DNA of 64,000 bases from Corella eumyota. Its lineage: Eukaryota > Chordata > Ascidiacea > Phlebobranchia > Corellidae. The notes below the pieces were generated by a model, which did no database searches, was not told the DNA's origin, and saw only the letters and a program-made list of their open reading frames with translations. The position numbers were made by a program, and so were the translations under genes. The stretch lies in contig OY720097.1 of NCBI GenBank assembly GCA_963082875.1, forward strand, positions 4,844,501 to 4,908,500, written 5' to 3'. Below are positions 41,874 through 56,298 of the stretch, one piece after another (within the stretch, counting starts at the first letter, position 1; every line of letters starts with the position of its first letter).

Positions 41874-42259
41874 CTTGTTCTAAAATTCTTAACTTATTGT
41901 TAATTTCAATGTTTTCTTCAATTTAATATCGAATAGGGTCTATTTTTAAAAGACAATTATACAATAAATACTAAAATATAAATTCTTGCTAATGAAAGTA
42001 TTCAATTTATATAAGCTGCTACAATGTGCAATACTAATTATGTTGTTATGTATATGTTACTATTTGTTTTGTAAGGAAAATACAAAATAAATGCTATTGG
42101 TACAGTAACTTATTCAAACATATTATTTCTTAATGTAATGTACCACTTATTTTTTATATTTTTTAGATTTACAGATTTATGTAAGTTCTAAATATTTTGT
42201 TGACTAATGATGTAATTTGAGTTTACGAAGAAAAGTGATTTTATTTTAACTCTGCAGTG
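41874..42259. other. SLC30A5-USP47 intergenic with candidate trans-splice acceptor
   Basis: It contains AATAAA hexamers at 41963-41968 and 42086-42091. A U-rich tract followed by CTGCAG ends at 42257, two bases before the first USP47 ATG (42260), arranged like the CWF19L1 start. Confidence 0.5.
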
Positions 42260-45200
42260 ATGGCTTTGGTTGAGGTATTTAATTAACATTTATTATTTAT
42301 TACTTAAACACAATGTTATTTTTTATCTTTATTCTCGATGCGGGAAGGTTGATTTTACGACGCAAACATAAAGTATTATCAGTTACCCCAACCCAGTGTT
42401 GAGTTGCCTTTGGCAGTTCGGAATATCATAGTTTATAATTGCCGATATTTATGCTGCTGATTAGGTGTTGGCTTAGCAGGAATTTATAGCATCCAACTCA
42501 AAAGGCGCTGCAGCATGAAGGCAGTGGGTCGAACCCACAAACGAACCCATGACTTTATGTAGCCTAGCAAGTGTTCTGACTACTACACCATGCTGCCAGT
42601 CATCTTAATAACTAATTTGTTTTACTTTTGTATTTTTATCAAAAACTTTAAGATAACTGCCATAGTGTGGTAGTTACTGTTTTGGTAACCTAAATGTTTT
42701 CATTTTTAGTCGTATGTATGACAATTTTTTGCTTAATTTGTTGTTTTTTTTAGTATGATAAATCATATAAGGTAAAAGAATGTACATGTGTGATCAAATA
42801 TACAATTAATGATCAAAGTAAGAGGTTAATATACTGCTCTTCACCACTAGACAAGGTTTCAAAATTTTATGCAGTAAGTGATAACATACTTTTTTTTTGT
42901 AAGTTCTTTAATCTTGTGATATCTACATAAAGTTGTATGTTATGTATAATTATTTTTGCAAAGTTTTTGTTTTTTAAAACAAGGTTTTTGTTTTTTGAAA
43001 GCTGTATCATAGTTTTTTTATTTTATCTATTTATTTATCTTCAATTTGGGAAGGTTGAGTTGACGACCTCAACATAGAGTAACATCAGTTACCTCGACAC
43101 AGTCTTGAATTATCATTTGCAGATTGGGATATTATAGATTATAATTGGCTTTGTTTAAAATGCTTTACGCGAGGGTGCTACAACATAAGAGTAGTGAGGA
43201 TCAAACCCAGGATCTCATGTAGTGAAGCAAAGTGTTTTGACCACTGCCCCACACTGTGGGTATTTACTATTTAGCATATTGAGGTACAGAGTTACCAAAT
43301 AAAATTTTATTAACTAATTTTATCAAGAACTTTTCTTGTTTAAATAGGGTGTGTGTGAAAAACTGCCCTTCGTTAGTGGAACATTTGATTTGATATTAAA
43401 ACTAAACAACGACGAACACGGATTAATTGTCAGCGAAAAAGACAACGAGAACGACTTGTTGAGCTTGGGAGTAACCCTGGATAAGAAATCTTATTTTTAT
43501 GTTGAAGCAAAAGAAGGGGTTGCGTTTGAAATGGTTCATCCTGCAAATATGGTAAACCATGTTTATGTAGTATTCTGTTAATAAAGCGCAGTAGTCTTTT
43601 TGATTTTTTTTATAACTATATTATGATTTATATAGTTTGTTGTACCAGAATTGCCAAGTAATGATGATCAAAAAAAAAATGTTTTTTAGTTTATTGTGTG
43701 TAAAATTGATTAATTAATTTAAACCCAAAATAATGAAATTTGAAAGCTTTTTTAAATAATTACACAGAATCTATACGTTTTTTTTAAATTTTTTTGCAGC
43801 AAAATGGGGTTGACCAGAACCCAAATAATTTCAAAATTCCCCCTCCCCCACAAATTTTATCTCCCCCACCTAACTTACCCCCAAATATGGAAAGAAAACC
43901 AGCTTTGCAACGAAGAATGGCAGTTACTACTGATGAAACTCAAACCAATGCAAGTTTAATTTCTTTCTTTTGTACGGTATCTAAAATTGTTTTAAATTTT
44001 ACAATATTGATACCTCTGTTTTTTTTGTTTTTTTGTATATATTTTTATCCTCGATGTGGGAAAGTCGAAATGCGCGACTTAAACATAGACTAACATCAGT
44101 TACTTCGACCCAGTCTTGAGTTGCCAGTGACAGTTTGAGATATTATAGATTATAATTGCCGATAATTATGCTGTTGATTAAGTGCTGGCTCAGCAGGAGT
44201 TCATACCGTTTATAGCGCCTTACTCAAGGGCGCTACAGCATGAGATCAGTGGGGATTGAACCCACGACCTCATGTGTGGTGTAGCAAGAGTTCTTACCAC
44301 TACACCACGCTGCCGGTCAAATCTGTTATTAAATTTTGGTAGCGTTTTAAATCATTGAAATTTTATTTTAAAACAAATCTAGCTTATTAGATACTGTTAG
44401 TTACACTTTTAAATCTAAGACTAGTTTATTGGTATTGAATTTAGAGTACAATACTTGTAACTTTCACATTTTTTATAGCTACAAGACCATTTGCGACAGA
44501 AGGCTAGTGAAATATTGCAACGGCCGAGCAGTCCTGCCGAAATTGCTCACAATCCTGCCAAACATTTAAGATTTGTTGGTCTGGTCAACCAAGCTATGAC
44601 CTGTTACTTGAACAGTTTGATTCAAACTCTGTATATGACACCTGAATTTAGGAATGCACTGTACAGGTATTTTTATCAAGCTTTGTAATGCAAATTTTTT
44701 ATACATTGTTGATGTTATGTTAAAGTTTTGTATGGGCTATATTATTCTTATGGAAAGCCTGAAGAAGTAAAATGTACGACCAATTTAAATAATAAAAAAA
44801 AACATATTTTAAGAGTTGAAACGCAGCTTTTAGGGTGGGTAACTGACTGGGTATTTATAAAATTTAAAAAATATTGCCAAAAAAAGCAAAAATTTTCGAA
44901 TAATTAAACAAAAAAATGTTCATGTGTGTTTATTTAAATACTTTAAATAGATGGGAATGTGATAGACAAGATGACCCATCAACCAGTATCCCATTCCAAC
45001 TCCAACATTTATTTCTTCTTCTACAAACAAGCAACAAACAGTCGGTTGAGACCACTGGACTTACTAAAAGTTTTGGATGGGACAGTAGTGAAGGTGGGTT
45101 GAAAGTAGTTTTAGTTATAAATAGGCAGCTTAATTATCAGTTTAAGGTTCGATTAAATTTGCGCCAAACAAAGTTAATAAGTTAGAAAAGAATTTTCATA

Positions 45201-48200
45201 TTTATAAAATTAGTTTATGTTTTATCTTTTTTATATTGACTATTAAATAAACAACTTTGTATTCTAAATAAAAAAAATATGCAGTTTCTTTCTAAATGCT
45301 TACAAAAAGTTTATACATAATTGTACTTATTTTAAATGTTATCTTAATTATTTATCTGTGATATTGATTTCACATTAACATTTACATAAATCAATTGAAA
45401 GCTTGGCAACAACACGATATCCAGGAGTTATGTAGAGTAATGTTTGATGCTTTGGAAAAGAAATTTGAGGGAACTGATCAAGCCGATCTTATCAAAAGAC
45501 TTTATGAAGGTAATATCTCTTTAAACTCTGAGTTATTGGATGTTTTGACATGTTCAGTAGAAAAAAAAATATTTAACATATTTGCCATAGCAGTAAGTTA
45601 CAAATTTTTTTTTGATGAACTTAAATCGTATCTGAAATTTAACATAGTAAGTTATGTAGTTTTCTGTTTACAGACTAAACAGAATTTGCTTATTGTGTAA
45701 AGAAAAATTTGGGTATTGATTTACCATTGAGTCATGTAGACCAAACAAAAGAAATGACGTATACAAGAATTTATAAATAAAATTACTAGTTATTTAACAT
45801 TAGAAAAATTAAATATCTAGGGCCAATGGATTAATCAATGTCAAAATTTAAACACGACAAAAACAAATTTGTGTAAATTTTAAGTTTAAAAATTAGTGAA
45901 TTGTTATTATTATAGGTAAAATGAAGGATTATGTTCAATGTTGTGAATGTGGAAATGAAAGTGCAAGAAATGATACCTTTCTAGACGTACCCATCACAAT
46001 TCGACCTTTCGGATCAAATACAACATACAAATCAGTGGTAGGTTATTTATTTTCTTTCTCAATATTTAAATTGGTAATAAGTATATGTAATAGGTCTATT
46101 TACGATGATTAAATTTGACTAAAAATTTTTTTGTAAATAAATAAAAATTGTGATTTAAATGGCATGCCCAAATTTTTTAAAAATATTTTGACAAACTTTA
46201 CAATGAAAATGTGGTCTTTATTGGTTTTCTTTATTAATATATATATACATCATGTGGTCTTTATGAGTACATTTTTATTCTGTTGTATTTAATAATTAAC
46301 AATAACTTATAGATGGAGGGTTTAAATGCATTTGTTGAACCTGAAACACTGGATGGCAACAACCAATATTTTTGTGAGAAATGTGGCAAGAAATGTGATG
46401 CTAAAAAAGGCCTAAAATTTACCAAGTAAGATTTAAACTTGATTTTTTCTTGTCAATATTTTTGCTTGCTTATTATACTTTATGTATCATGGGGTAAAAT
46501 ACATATTATAATGTAAGTATGTGCAAATAGTTCTAGTAAACGTTTACCTGTTCTTGATAGGGGGTTAAAATTAGATTTTAAGCCATTTTTTGTTATTAAA
46601 ATTTACATATGTTAAACTGGATTTGTGGTTCAATATAAGTACACTAATATAATTTTCTATTGCCACCCTATATTATTCTTTCCTTTATTATGTATTTTTA
46701 ATAAAATTTTGTATTATTTTTTTTAGATTTCCGTATCTTCTCACTTTGCAACTGAAGAGATTTGATTTTGATTACTCCACTATGCATAGAATAAAGTTAA
46801 ATGACTGCATGTTATTTCCACAAATTTTAAATCTAAATTCTTTTGTCAATGATAATGAAACTACAGAAACTACCAATATCACCACTGTAAGAGACAACTG
46901 TATTTTTTGAATTCATTTTCAAATTTATTTTATTTATTTTTGTAAATGTTTTTTGATAATTTTAACTTTTTTACGCTTTTTTTCATTGAAAAGCTAAAGT
47001 AATGGAATATTATTTTTTTAGGAAAATAAAAGTAGCGGTGAAATCATCAACAACGATGATGTAATAAATGATGATGTCATTCCTTCTCCACCTTCAGGTT
47101 TGCAACAATTTTCTTTTTAAATAAATTTTTACAGTTTTAAAATTATTTTTTTTAAATTTATATCTTTTCTACATTTAAAAAAAAAAAAAATATTCTAGAA
47201 CCCCAAGATGAGGACTCCAGTAGTCATGACAGCGGTAATGACCCAGACCACACCCCTGTCACAACTATAGGGGGGGTTGACAGGTGTGGTCACAGTAGTG
47301 AGGAGGAGGGGGAAAGTAGTGTGGATGAGGGAATCGATATTGAGTCACAGAGCTCCGGGGTGCGGAAAAAAAAATTAAATAGCGCCTCTTGGTGGTTGAA
47401 TAACGAAGATGTCGACATTGCGAATTACTTAAAGGTTTGTGTTAAATTTTCCAATTTTGTTTAATTTAAATTATCATTTCTTTAACAAAATTTTACTTAA
47501 GTGGTACTTATGTAACAGCACACTTGTTGTGTATCATTTCTTTTTTTTTATTGCAAAATATATAAGTGTACTTAACAATTTTTCTGTTGAAATTATAGTT
47601 TATGCTGAAATAACCCTTTAAACACTGATTCAAGTTATTAAATTGTTGTTAATATGTTATTACAGGAAGGTCCATATGTTTATGAGTTGTTCTCCATTAT
47701 GGTTCATTCTGGCAGTGCTGCTGGCGGACATTATTACGCTTACGTGAAATCTTTTATTGACAACCGGTGGTACAGTTTCAACGATCAGGTAAGAATATAT
47801 TATTTTTCTTTGTCAAATATTGTTTTTTGTATATGTTAGCATAAGTATGACATTAATTCGAACTTTGTATTTACTTAGATTGTAACTCCAATCACACATT
47901 TTGATATCGAGAAAACCTTTGGGGGTTCCCCTTATTCGAGAACATCAACATATTACTCTTCCTTTTCAAGGTAAAGTTTTGGACTTAGGTTATTTAGAAA
48001 ATTTTATACGAAAAATATTAAATAATTTATTTATTTTAAATTTAGTTCCACCAATGCTTACATGTTGATGTATCGACAATTTAATCCCAAAAAGAACAAA
48101 GGTGAGAAATGTTAAAGTCATTTTTTAAACATAATTTTTATTTAAATTTTATTTAAAACATTTGATTTTTTATTCACAGATTACACATCAGTTGAAGATC

Positions 48201-51200
48201 TTCCCGATCACATCCAGAAGTTGGTGGAGAGGGAAGAGAAGAAAGAGATGCAGAGAAAGATGAGGATTGAACAGGAGAGAAACATGTGCTCCATCCAAGT
48301 AAAAATTCAATTTTTTTCAAGGCATAAACATTTTTTTAATATTTTTCACGAATGTTTTTTAAATTTTTTTTTTAGTTATACTGCCGACATCCGAGTATAT
48401 TAAAACATGGCAATTTAACAATTGCTGAAGAAGGTTTCGATTTCCATAAAGATATTTCTTTGGAGGAAGCAATCAAAGATGCCCATTCACTTATGAAATT
48501 AGGTAAAGTATTAAAATGTTTTAAATTTAAAAATTAGTCTTAAAATTTTTTTAACATTTTTTAACAAATATTATGTTTATTATTAAAAAAAATAAACTCT
48601 TTATCAATTATTAAACTTTTAAAAATTATTTTCTTAAATTGTGGTAAATAATTATGTAATTATGATTGTTTTAGATTACCATAACATTGATATAAATAAC
48701 TGCCGGTTGGTTAAATACGATCATTTAAACGATGTTCCTGATCGTTCTTTTGATCTTGGCACCCAAGATGAACAAAAATCCCTCAGTCAATTACTTGGTA
48801 AAAATTTAAAAAAAAAAGTTTGTTTTTTATCAAGTAAATCCATATACATGTTAATTAATTTTAATAAAGGATTTAAGGTTATATAAATTACCCTTTTTTA
48901 ATTTTACATGTTTATTTTTTTATGAAAAAGGTAATTTTTGAAATATTTTTAATAGTTTTTGTTTTGCTGGAATATATAAAAAAGAGCTATTTTACAGTAT
49001 AATTTATTTTATCATATTTTACTCTTAATTTTCTATATGTTAAGGTGGTGTAAAGTCAGCATATTTATTCGATCTCTTACTTGAAACTAAAGAAACAAAT
49101 GAAGAGTTTGAAAGATACGAGAGTGGGGGAATCACATTAAAAGTAAAACTGATTTAAAAATGATTCGTACTTATAAAACTTAACAGACCACATATATATA
49201 TATATACCAGTTTAAACTTTTTAAAATAAAAAATAAAGCCATTGGTGGTCCACTGGTATATATGTGTTGTGTCTATGTTACGTTAACCAATTTGCCAGTA
49301 ACCAGCTCATTTAACTTGCGTATAAAAAATCAGGCACTTAAAGTTAAAGACTTACATAGAATTTAAAGGTATGTACTCAACACAAAGTTTGTATTATATT
49401 TTTGTACATCTTTCAGCTTTTCGTAGCTGACCGGAAAACGATGTCGTTTAAATCTCACGGTTTTATGAGATCATCTGAAAGTACAAATGTCTTAAGTTTA
49501 AAGAAAAAATTATCACTAGTAAGTTTATAACTTACTTATTACTGTATTTTTAGATTAAACACATTAACAGTATATTACTTTTATAAATAAATAACAAGAT
49601 TTGTTTTTTAAATATCCCTTTTCTCAATTTTTATTTAATTTAAATCATCTGTATATTTTTGGTTATTGACTTAGTGTATATTTTTTAAACGAAATTTTTG
49701 TTTTTAATTTTCTAATTTAAAATTTTTTTTATAGAAACTGGGATTCAAATTGGAGAGGTTGTTGGTTGCATTTGACAAATACAGTGGAGAAGTTGCTTTG
49801 TTGCAACATGTCAACAAAACTCTTAAATCTGAAGGTTTCTTTAGAAGTGCTAAGGTAAAAATTGAACGGTTTTAAGTCTTACCATATTAAAAAAATATCA
49901 TTTTCCAAAATTGACACTTTCTAAAAAAAACAAAAAATTGTCATTTTTGTTGAAACTTAGGTCTATATTTATTTAGAAAATAAAGGGTATTTTTTATATA
50001 GGATTAATGGTAAGATTGGTAAATAGAAACATACTGATGGCTTGAAAAAAATTTTTTGAGCATAAGTTCCATCAAATTTCAATTTGGTGAAATGATTTTA
50101 AGTAATATGATAATTATATGCTTTATAAAGCAATGCAAGCAACAATATTTTTGGAAATTTAATTAAATTTTAAGAAGCTTAATTTATTTAAAGTACGTAA
50201 ACTTTAAATTAATTTTTCTTGTTTTTGTAGTTATACATGGATGAATTATCAGATGAGGAATACAACTTGGAAAAAACTTTCTCGTTAAAATTTGAAGAAA
50301 CAACTTTGTGGTTTATCGTCGACCGATCTTCAAATCTGATCAACATCAACATTCTGCTCCCACCCAGTGGTAGGTTCAATATAAAGATAATATAATATAT
50401 TATTAAGTTGCTAACTGTAAATATTTAAAAAAATATAAAATTTTTATTCAAATATGTGTATGTAAATTTTTTTTTCTTGTGTAATTTTTTCTTGTTAGGT
50501 TTTTTTACAGAAACAAATTGCTTTTGTCTATTTCTATTGCTAAACATTTCTTTTAAAAATTATAATTTTCCACAGAAACAGCTAATGACGAACAAATCCA
50601 ACAACAATCGAAACTAAAATCTTCCCAAAAGAAATGCGTTCCTGACCTCGTGCAGTCATGCGCATCAAGTGACGAGGGGGTCGGATCACTAGGGGGCAGT
50701 AGTGGGAATGCAGGGTTGGGGTCACCAGAGCGTGTAGAGGGTGATGGGGTTAATACTGGGTCACCTGATAGCAATATTACACCAGGAGAGCCGGGTTAGT
50801 CAAAAAAAACAATTTTATTAATAAACCAAACTAAGGATAATAATATAAGTTTCATTTCTTAAAAAAAATTCCATTATTAAATTTTTTTTGAGTTTTGTCA
50901 ATCTTTTTTAACTGCTGCCTTGTGAAAATTTTGTTCTTTTTTATTAACTATAATTTTCTAAACATTAGACTCAAAAAAATTAGACTTAATTTTTGCCCTT
51001 AATTTTTGCCAGATTAATATGGGTAGTTTAAGAACATTACTTTACAACATTTTTTTTATTTTTAGGTTTAACATCAAGTGATATCAACCACTTTTGGGAA
51101 AGTCCAGAATTATCGAGCAGTCGAAATAAAATATCGGATCAAGAGATTAAAATTCCGGCAAGAAAAAGGAATAATAGTTACGAGGACTCGTTCCTGGAGC

Positions 51201-54200
51201 CCCAGCAATTCAACAACTTTACAGATATTCTTCAAAAGAAACTGATTAAAGGTAAATATAAAATAGTACTGATTGCCATTTAACTTGACTAGCATTAGGA
51301 TATAGTGGTCAGAACACTTGGGTTTACTACATTAGGTTTTGGGTTTGATCCCCACTGTTCTCATTAGCTTATGCTATAGCAGCCTTATCTAAGACGATGT
51401 TAACTTCTGCTAAGCCAACACTAAATCAGCAGCTTAACTATTCTTCAATTATAATTAATAATATAACACACTGCCAAAGGAAACTTAAGACTGGGGTGGG
51501 GGAACAAATGTTACTTTATGTTTGGGTTGTGAAGTCAACCTTTCCACATCGAGGATAAATAAATGTAAAAAAAGAAAACTAGGTCTTAAATAAACTAACT
51601 TTATTGTCGTTTTTTATAAAACCTTTTAATATTGAATGCCCACAATGTTTTTTGCTTGTCTTTCTTAAACTATTATCAAGCATGTTTAGGCCAGTTACAC
51701 TAATATACTTAAAATGTCTTATTAAAAAATGTTTAGGTTAGTAAAGATTTAAAAAATCTAATTTAAAAAATACTAAATTTTTTTTTGATCTGAAAGAAAC
51801 AGGTTATGAATCTCCCACTAGTTCACTCAACTGCGAAGATGGAAACTCCTCTCGATCTGGATGCGGATCTTTCATTACCGATACTGACTTTGATGTGGAG
51901 GGAGTTGTCCCATGTCAGAGTCCTTCACATGGTAAGTTTTATGGCCCTGCAGTTTTTTTTAAATTAATGTACATGTCATCATTTTTGTAAAAATTATTTG
52001 GTTTTTAAAATGTTCACTGATGTTTATTCTTCTTGAAATTTTGGTCATTGGCCAGTAATGTGTTGCTGTTCCGTTTAGATACTATTTGATTTAGCATTTT
52101 TTATGCAAGAAATTTACCATGATTTTCTTTATTTTAGCCACGGTTGGCAGTGAAGGAAGTAGTCTCAGTACTTCATGTTCAACTCTTGACAGTACCGACA
52201 CTTTATGCAACACTTCTGATCACCCAACCAATATTGATGCTGCTACCCACTTTAACCCAATATTTAACCCATCTGACCCAAACTCGGGAGACCTTAAACG
52301 ACAACCTGTTGAATCAGGTCACAGCGAGGTTGTTTACCCACAGATTAAAAACAAAATGGGGGGTAAATGTTACCCCGGTCACCCAGTACCCTATCGAAGC
52401 AGTCCGATGGAATTATCACATGAAAGATACAGCAACTCTGTCAGTCTTATTTCTGCTCACAATGTGTCGGCGGACGGCGATTCCTTGTCGAGTGAAGTCA
52501 ACAAAAACAACCTCAATAATCTTCACAGTGTTATGATAAACCACGGTGATCAACCTCCCGCCGTGACGTCAGACCCCCAAGCTCAAACTGAGAAAAATGT
52601 AAATAGTCAGTGTGCAGAGGTGGGCACTCTACCGAGATACTTCTGCGCAAGCAACGTCTGTCTAAACTGCGCGCCGGTGACAAATCCACTTGCAAACAAT
52701 ATTTTTAACCCCCCTAGCAATAAACCCCCCTATTCTAACCAACAAACTGAAAGTAACAAACAGAATGGGGGCTCGAAAATGGATCCCGAGTCGGGTGAGG
52801 GGCTCGACAAACTCGAGCCTTTGTTCACCGAGACAGAAAATTTTTCGAGGGTTAAAATACCGACAGAGAACAGCGACATTTACTCGTCACGCGAACGAAC
52901 AATTTCAACATCTTCCGACGGTTGGGGACTGACTACCGAAGTGAAACAAAAAAGTTTTTATTTTAAAGTTGTTGATGAAGAACAGTCGACGTGTACACCA
53001 ACTTTAGAAAGCACAGAATTTGTGCCGTGCAAAGGTAAAACTAAAAGATTTTATTGTAAAGACTGTTTATGAGTACAATATAGAAGTCTGTTTATTGCCC
53101 TAGGCTTTACTCTGTAGTCAGATTAACATATCTTGGTTTAATGGCTGACAGTAAGATGTAGTGGCAAGAACATTTGATTTTTTACGTAAAATCTTGAGTT
53201 TGATCTTAATTCCTTTTGTGTCGTCATGCTTTTTGGTGAGGCAATATAAATGCCAAATGGAAGTCACTTTTTCTAAGCCAAAAACTGATTGGCAGCTTAA
53301 AGTCAAGGCAAAATATTAAAAAATTACTGGCTCACTAAACAAATAATGACATTCTATGGTATTTAAAGTACAACTCTTTTTTTATTGGGAATAATCATGA
53401 AAAATATCCTTTAAATTTTTGTTTATTAGTTTTAAAGATAGAGATGGACAAGCGAATGCACCTTCTTGCTTTAAAACGACATTTAGTTAACATTGTTCAG
53501 GTTCCCACAAGAAGATTTTGTGTTTATAAACAATTCACAAGCGGGCAAGAGGTAGACAATAATATAAAAAAATGATTCCTCAAAAAAGAACTTGTATGTA
53601 AATAAATTCACAACTTTATGTATTTTGTTAGGTCTTTGTTATTAAATTTTGTGAGGCCGAATTTAAAAGAAATTGGTAATAGAATTATCTTTCATGTTTA
53701 TGTTTGTTTTTAACAGACTGAAGTATTAACGCCATCTGAAGATTTTAAGTTAGTAACTGAAGGTCAAAACTTTGTTGTCCGATATGGAAGAGCTTTAAAG
53801 AAAAATGAAAGTCGCTGCAAACTTTTCACACTTCAGTTAAATGAAGAGGAGGTGACCTTTAACTTAAAATGTTACAAAATTTTATTTTGTTGATTTTTTT
53901 TTTGTACATATTTTTATCCTCGATGTGGGAAAGTCGAATGCGCGACTTAAACATAGAGTAACAACTGTTACTCCGACCCAGTCTCGAGTTGCCTTTAGCA
54001 GTTTGGAATTTTATAAATTATAATTGCCCGGTAATTATGCTGCTGATTAAGTGCTGGCTCAGCAGGAGTTCATACTGTTTATAGCGCCTTACTCAAGGGC
54101 GCTACAGCATAAGAGCAGTGGGGATTAAACCCACGACCTCATGGTGGTGTAGCAAGTGTTCTTACCACTACACCACGCTGTCGGTGATATAGTATATAGA

Positions 54201-56298
54201 CATTTAAGTATGGTAAATTGTAAACAATTATCATTTTAAGATTTATGATATTGAAGCTTTATCACTGTATAAATTATACCAAATTTTAGGTAATATTTTC
54301 TTTATTGCTTGTCTTATAATTTCTACTGATTTTTTAATAATTCTTTTATTGATTTAGGTATATAAATACTTACCATAAACATATACCTTGGACTTTTTTT
54401 TCAGACTGCTAAGCCATTGATGGACTGGGTTGTACAGAAAGAAATGACGATATTGGAAGCTCAAAATCTTCTAAGTCAAGATCTTGCTGAGCAATGTGGA
54501 ATTCACTGTCAACCTAACAGGTTTTTTAATAGCTAAAAGTTGAACATATTTATACAGCCTCCATATTAAGCTTTATTATAGGATTTAAACAAACTGGCAA
54601 AATAAATAATTTTTGTTAACTAGAATTCGTTTGAGAAAAAAAAATTGGCGAAGTCCTTCTCAGATTTACCTCCCGGATCAAAAGTTTGGAACTGACATAA
54701 GTTTGTATGGGACTCTGGAATTTTTTGTTCAATTTCTTTCTTCACCTGAAATAAAGGTAAATCTCGTTACTTACATATATTGTAAATTACTATTTTATAG
54801 GTTCTTTATATAAAAACAGGTGTAATTTTTTGTGTTAAAAATTTGTTATAACTTACTATGGAAAAAATAAAAAATAAATAACTGCCCAAAAAAAAATATA
54901 CAAATAAAAGACTTTTTTAAATTTTAATAGATAAATGTATTTGTTTTCATGTTTTTAAGTTCGATTTCTAATTTATTTAAATTATTTTCCTCCAAAAATA
55001 TTTTTAAATTACTTTTTTTAGGAATCACAAAACCAATTGCTGCTACTCTGTCGTCAATGGCAACCCTCCAAGTTACAATTTGGTGACTTTCATGAGTTGC
55101 TACTCACAGAAAATGAGCAATCTTGTTCATACGGATTTTCAGCTACTCAGTTGTTAAAAGCACTTTCGGAAGATACTAATATTCCTTTAGATCAACTACA
55201 AGTTGCTAAGGTATGTTAATTTATATTAATTTGTTTTTTAAAAACATTAATTTTTTTTGTATATATCTTTATCCTTGATGTAGGAAAGTCGAATGCGCAA
55301 CTTAAACATAGAGTAACATCAGTTACCCCGACCCAGTCTCGGGTTGCCTGTGGCAGTTTGGGATATTATAGATTATAATTGCCCGATAATTATGCTGCTG
55401 ATTAAGTGTTGGCTTAGCAGGAGCTCATACCATTTATAGCGCCCTACTCAAGGGCGATACAGCATGAGATCAGTGGGGATTGAACCTACGACCTCATGTG
55501 TGGTGTAGCAAGTGTTCTTATCACTACACCACGCTGCTAAAAAAAAATAAATTAAGTATTAAGTTTAAAGTAAACTGGTTATTTTAACATCAATATTTTT
55601 TAATAAAGTTTTTTTTTGTTTGATTTAAAGCGACATTGTTACTATTTTAATATAAATCTAGTTTGAAACTGCTAGTGCTTACTTATGAGCTCTGTTTAAT
55701 TTCGGTATTAATACATTTAACAGAATAACTATTTTTTTGTTTATAGGGTAGGGGTATGTTTCCATTCAGAGTAAGTGTACTTGATGCAGACACAGATTTG
55801 GATTGGCAGCCAGACAAAAATAAATCACCAAGTTATCCCATGCACTTAAATGATGATGGAATTGTCATTTTCTACAAGTAAATTACCTTAAAATATATTC
55901 TGTTTAGTTTAAATCCATTTAATTGCAAAACATGTCTTTAATTTTGTTAAATAGGTAGTTTAATTAGATTTAAATAGGTTTTAAATTTAACTTTTTTTAA
56001 AATTTTTGATCATTTTTAGGGACAAAAATGAACCATTAAAAGAAATTTCTGATGAGGAAAAAATTGCAATACAAGACGAAGAATCAAAATCAGATTCAAC
56101 TGTACAAAAACAACATACAAGTAAGAAACATTTTTGCTTTAAAAATTTTTTTTTAAAACAGATAACTTTGATAACTAATTATTTTTAGACGTATCTTCGT
56201 CGCCTATCCGAACTTCGTACCGCCGCGAGAAGGCGCTAAAGATCTACACGGTCGACACAGCCCCAAAGTCAAACAACGAAATTTCCACCGAGCTTTAA
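42260..56298 (+). CDS. USP47: ubiquitin carboxyl-terminal hydrolase 47
   Basis: About 34 exons, the first only 15 nt (42260-42274). Then 42754-42873, 43348-43551, 43800-43949 (GC donor) or 43976, 44479-44666, 44951-45093, 45402-45509, 45916-46037, 46313-46425, 46727-46886, 47022-47097, 47199-47434, 47666-47788, 47879-47970, and on to 56189-56298. All phases join, giving about 1,735 aa (human about 1,375). USP47 removes ubiquitin in cytosol and nucleus; known targets include DNA polymerase beta. The USP domain has the Cys box [14 protein letters not shown] (Cys near residue 205), zinc Cys pairs CCEC and [24 protein letters not shown], and the His box [12 protein letters not shown]. Ubiquitin-like repeats and the C-terminal [13 protein letters not shown] and [10 protein letters not shown] segments follow. 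The extra length is mostly a Ser-rich linker, largest in exon 26 (52138-53034). Five introns carry clear SINEs; two more hold decayed copies. Confidence 0.96.
42318..42599 (-). repeat. SINE copy in USP47 intron 1
   Basis: Reverse-complement, diverged copy with a partial duplication of the GAACCCA segment (around 42532-42549). The head ends CACCATGCTGCCAG. Confidence 0.85.
43021..43260 (-). repeat. old SINE copy in USP47 intron 2
   Basis: Strongly diverged reverse-complement copy missing part of the central body (the AATTATGCTGCTGATTAAG region). It is still recognisable from AACATAGAGTAACATCAG and ATTATAGATTATAATTG. Confidence 0.75.
44022..44317 (-). repeat. SINE copy in USP47 intron 4
   Basis: Full-length, well-conserved reverse-complement copy ending CACTACACCACGCTGCCGG. 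Confidence 0.9.
51289..51574 (+). repeat. old SINE copy in USP47 intron 24
   Basis: Sense, diverged copy. The A-box-like TATAGTGGTCAGAACAC and B-box-like GGGTTTGATCC survive, as does CCACATCGAGGATAAA at the end. Confidence 0.8.
53143..53330 (+). repeat. decayed SINE remnant in USP47 intron 26
   Basis: The head-like GGCTGACAGTAAGATGTAGTGG followed by CAAGAACATTTG is recognisable. The body is heavily diverged and the tail is missing. Confidence 0.6.
53894..54185 (-). repeat. SINE copy in USP47 intron 28
   Basis: Full-length, well-conserved reverse-complement copy, with the family tail GTACATATTTTTATCCTCGA and head CACCACGCTGTCGG. Confidence 0.9.
55250..55540 (-). repeat. SINE copy in USP47 intron 31
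   Basis: Full-length reverse-complement copy, little diverged. It begins about 40 bases after the exon 31 donor (55211). Confidence 0.9.
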
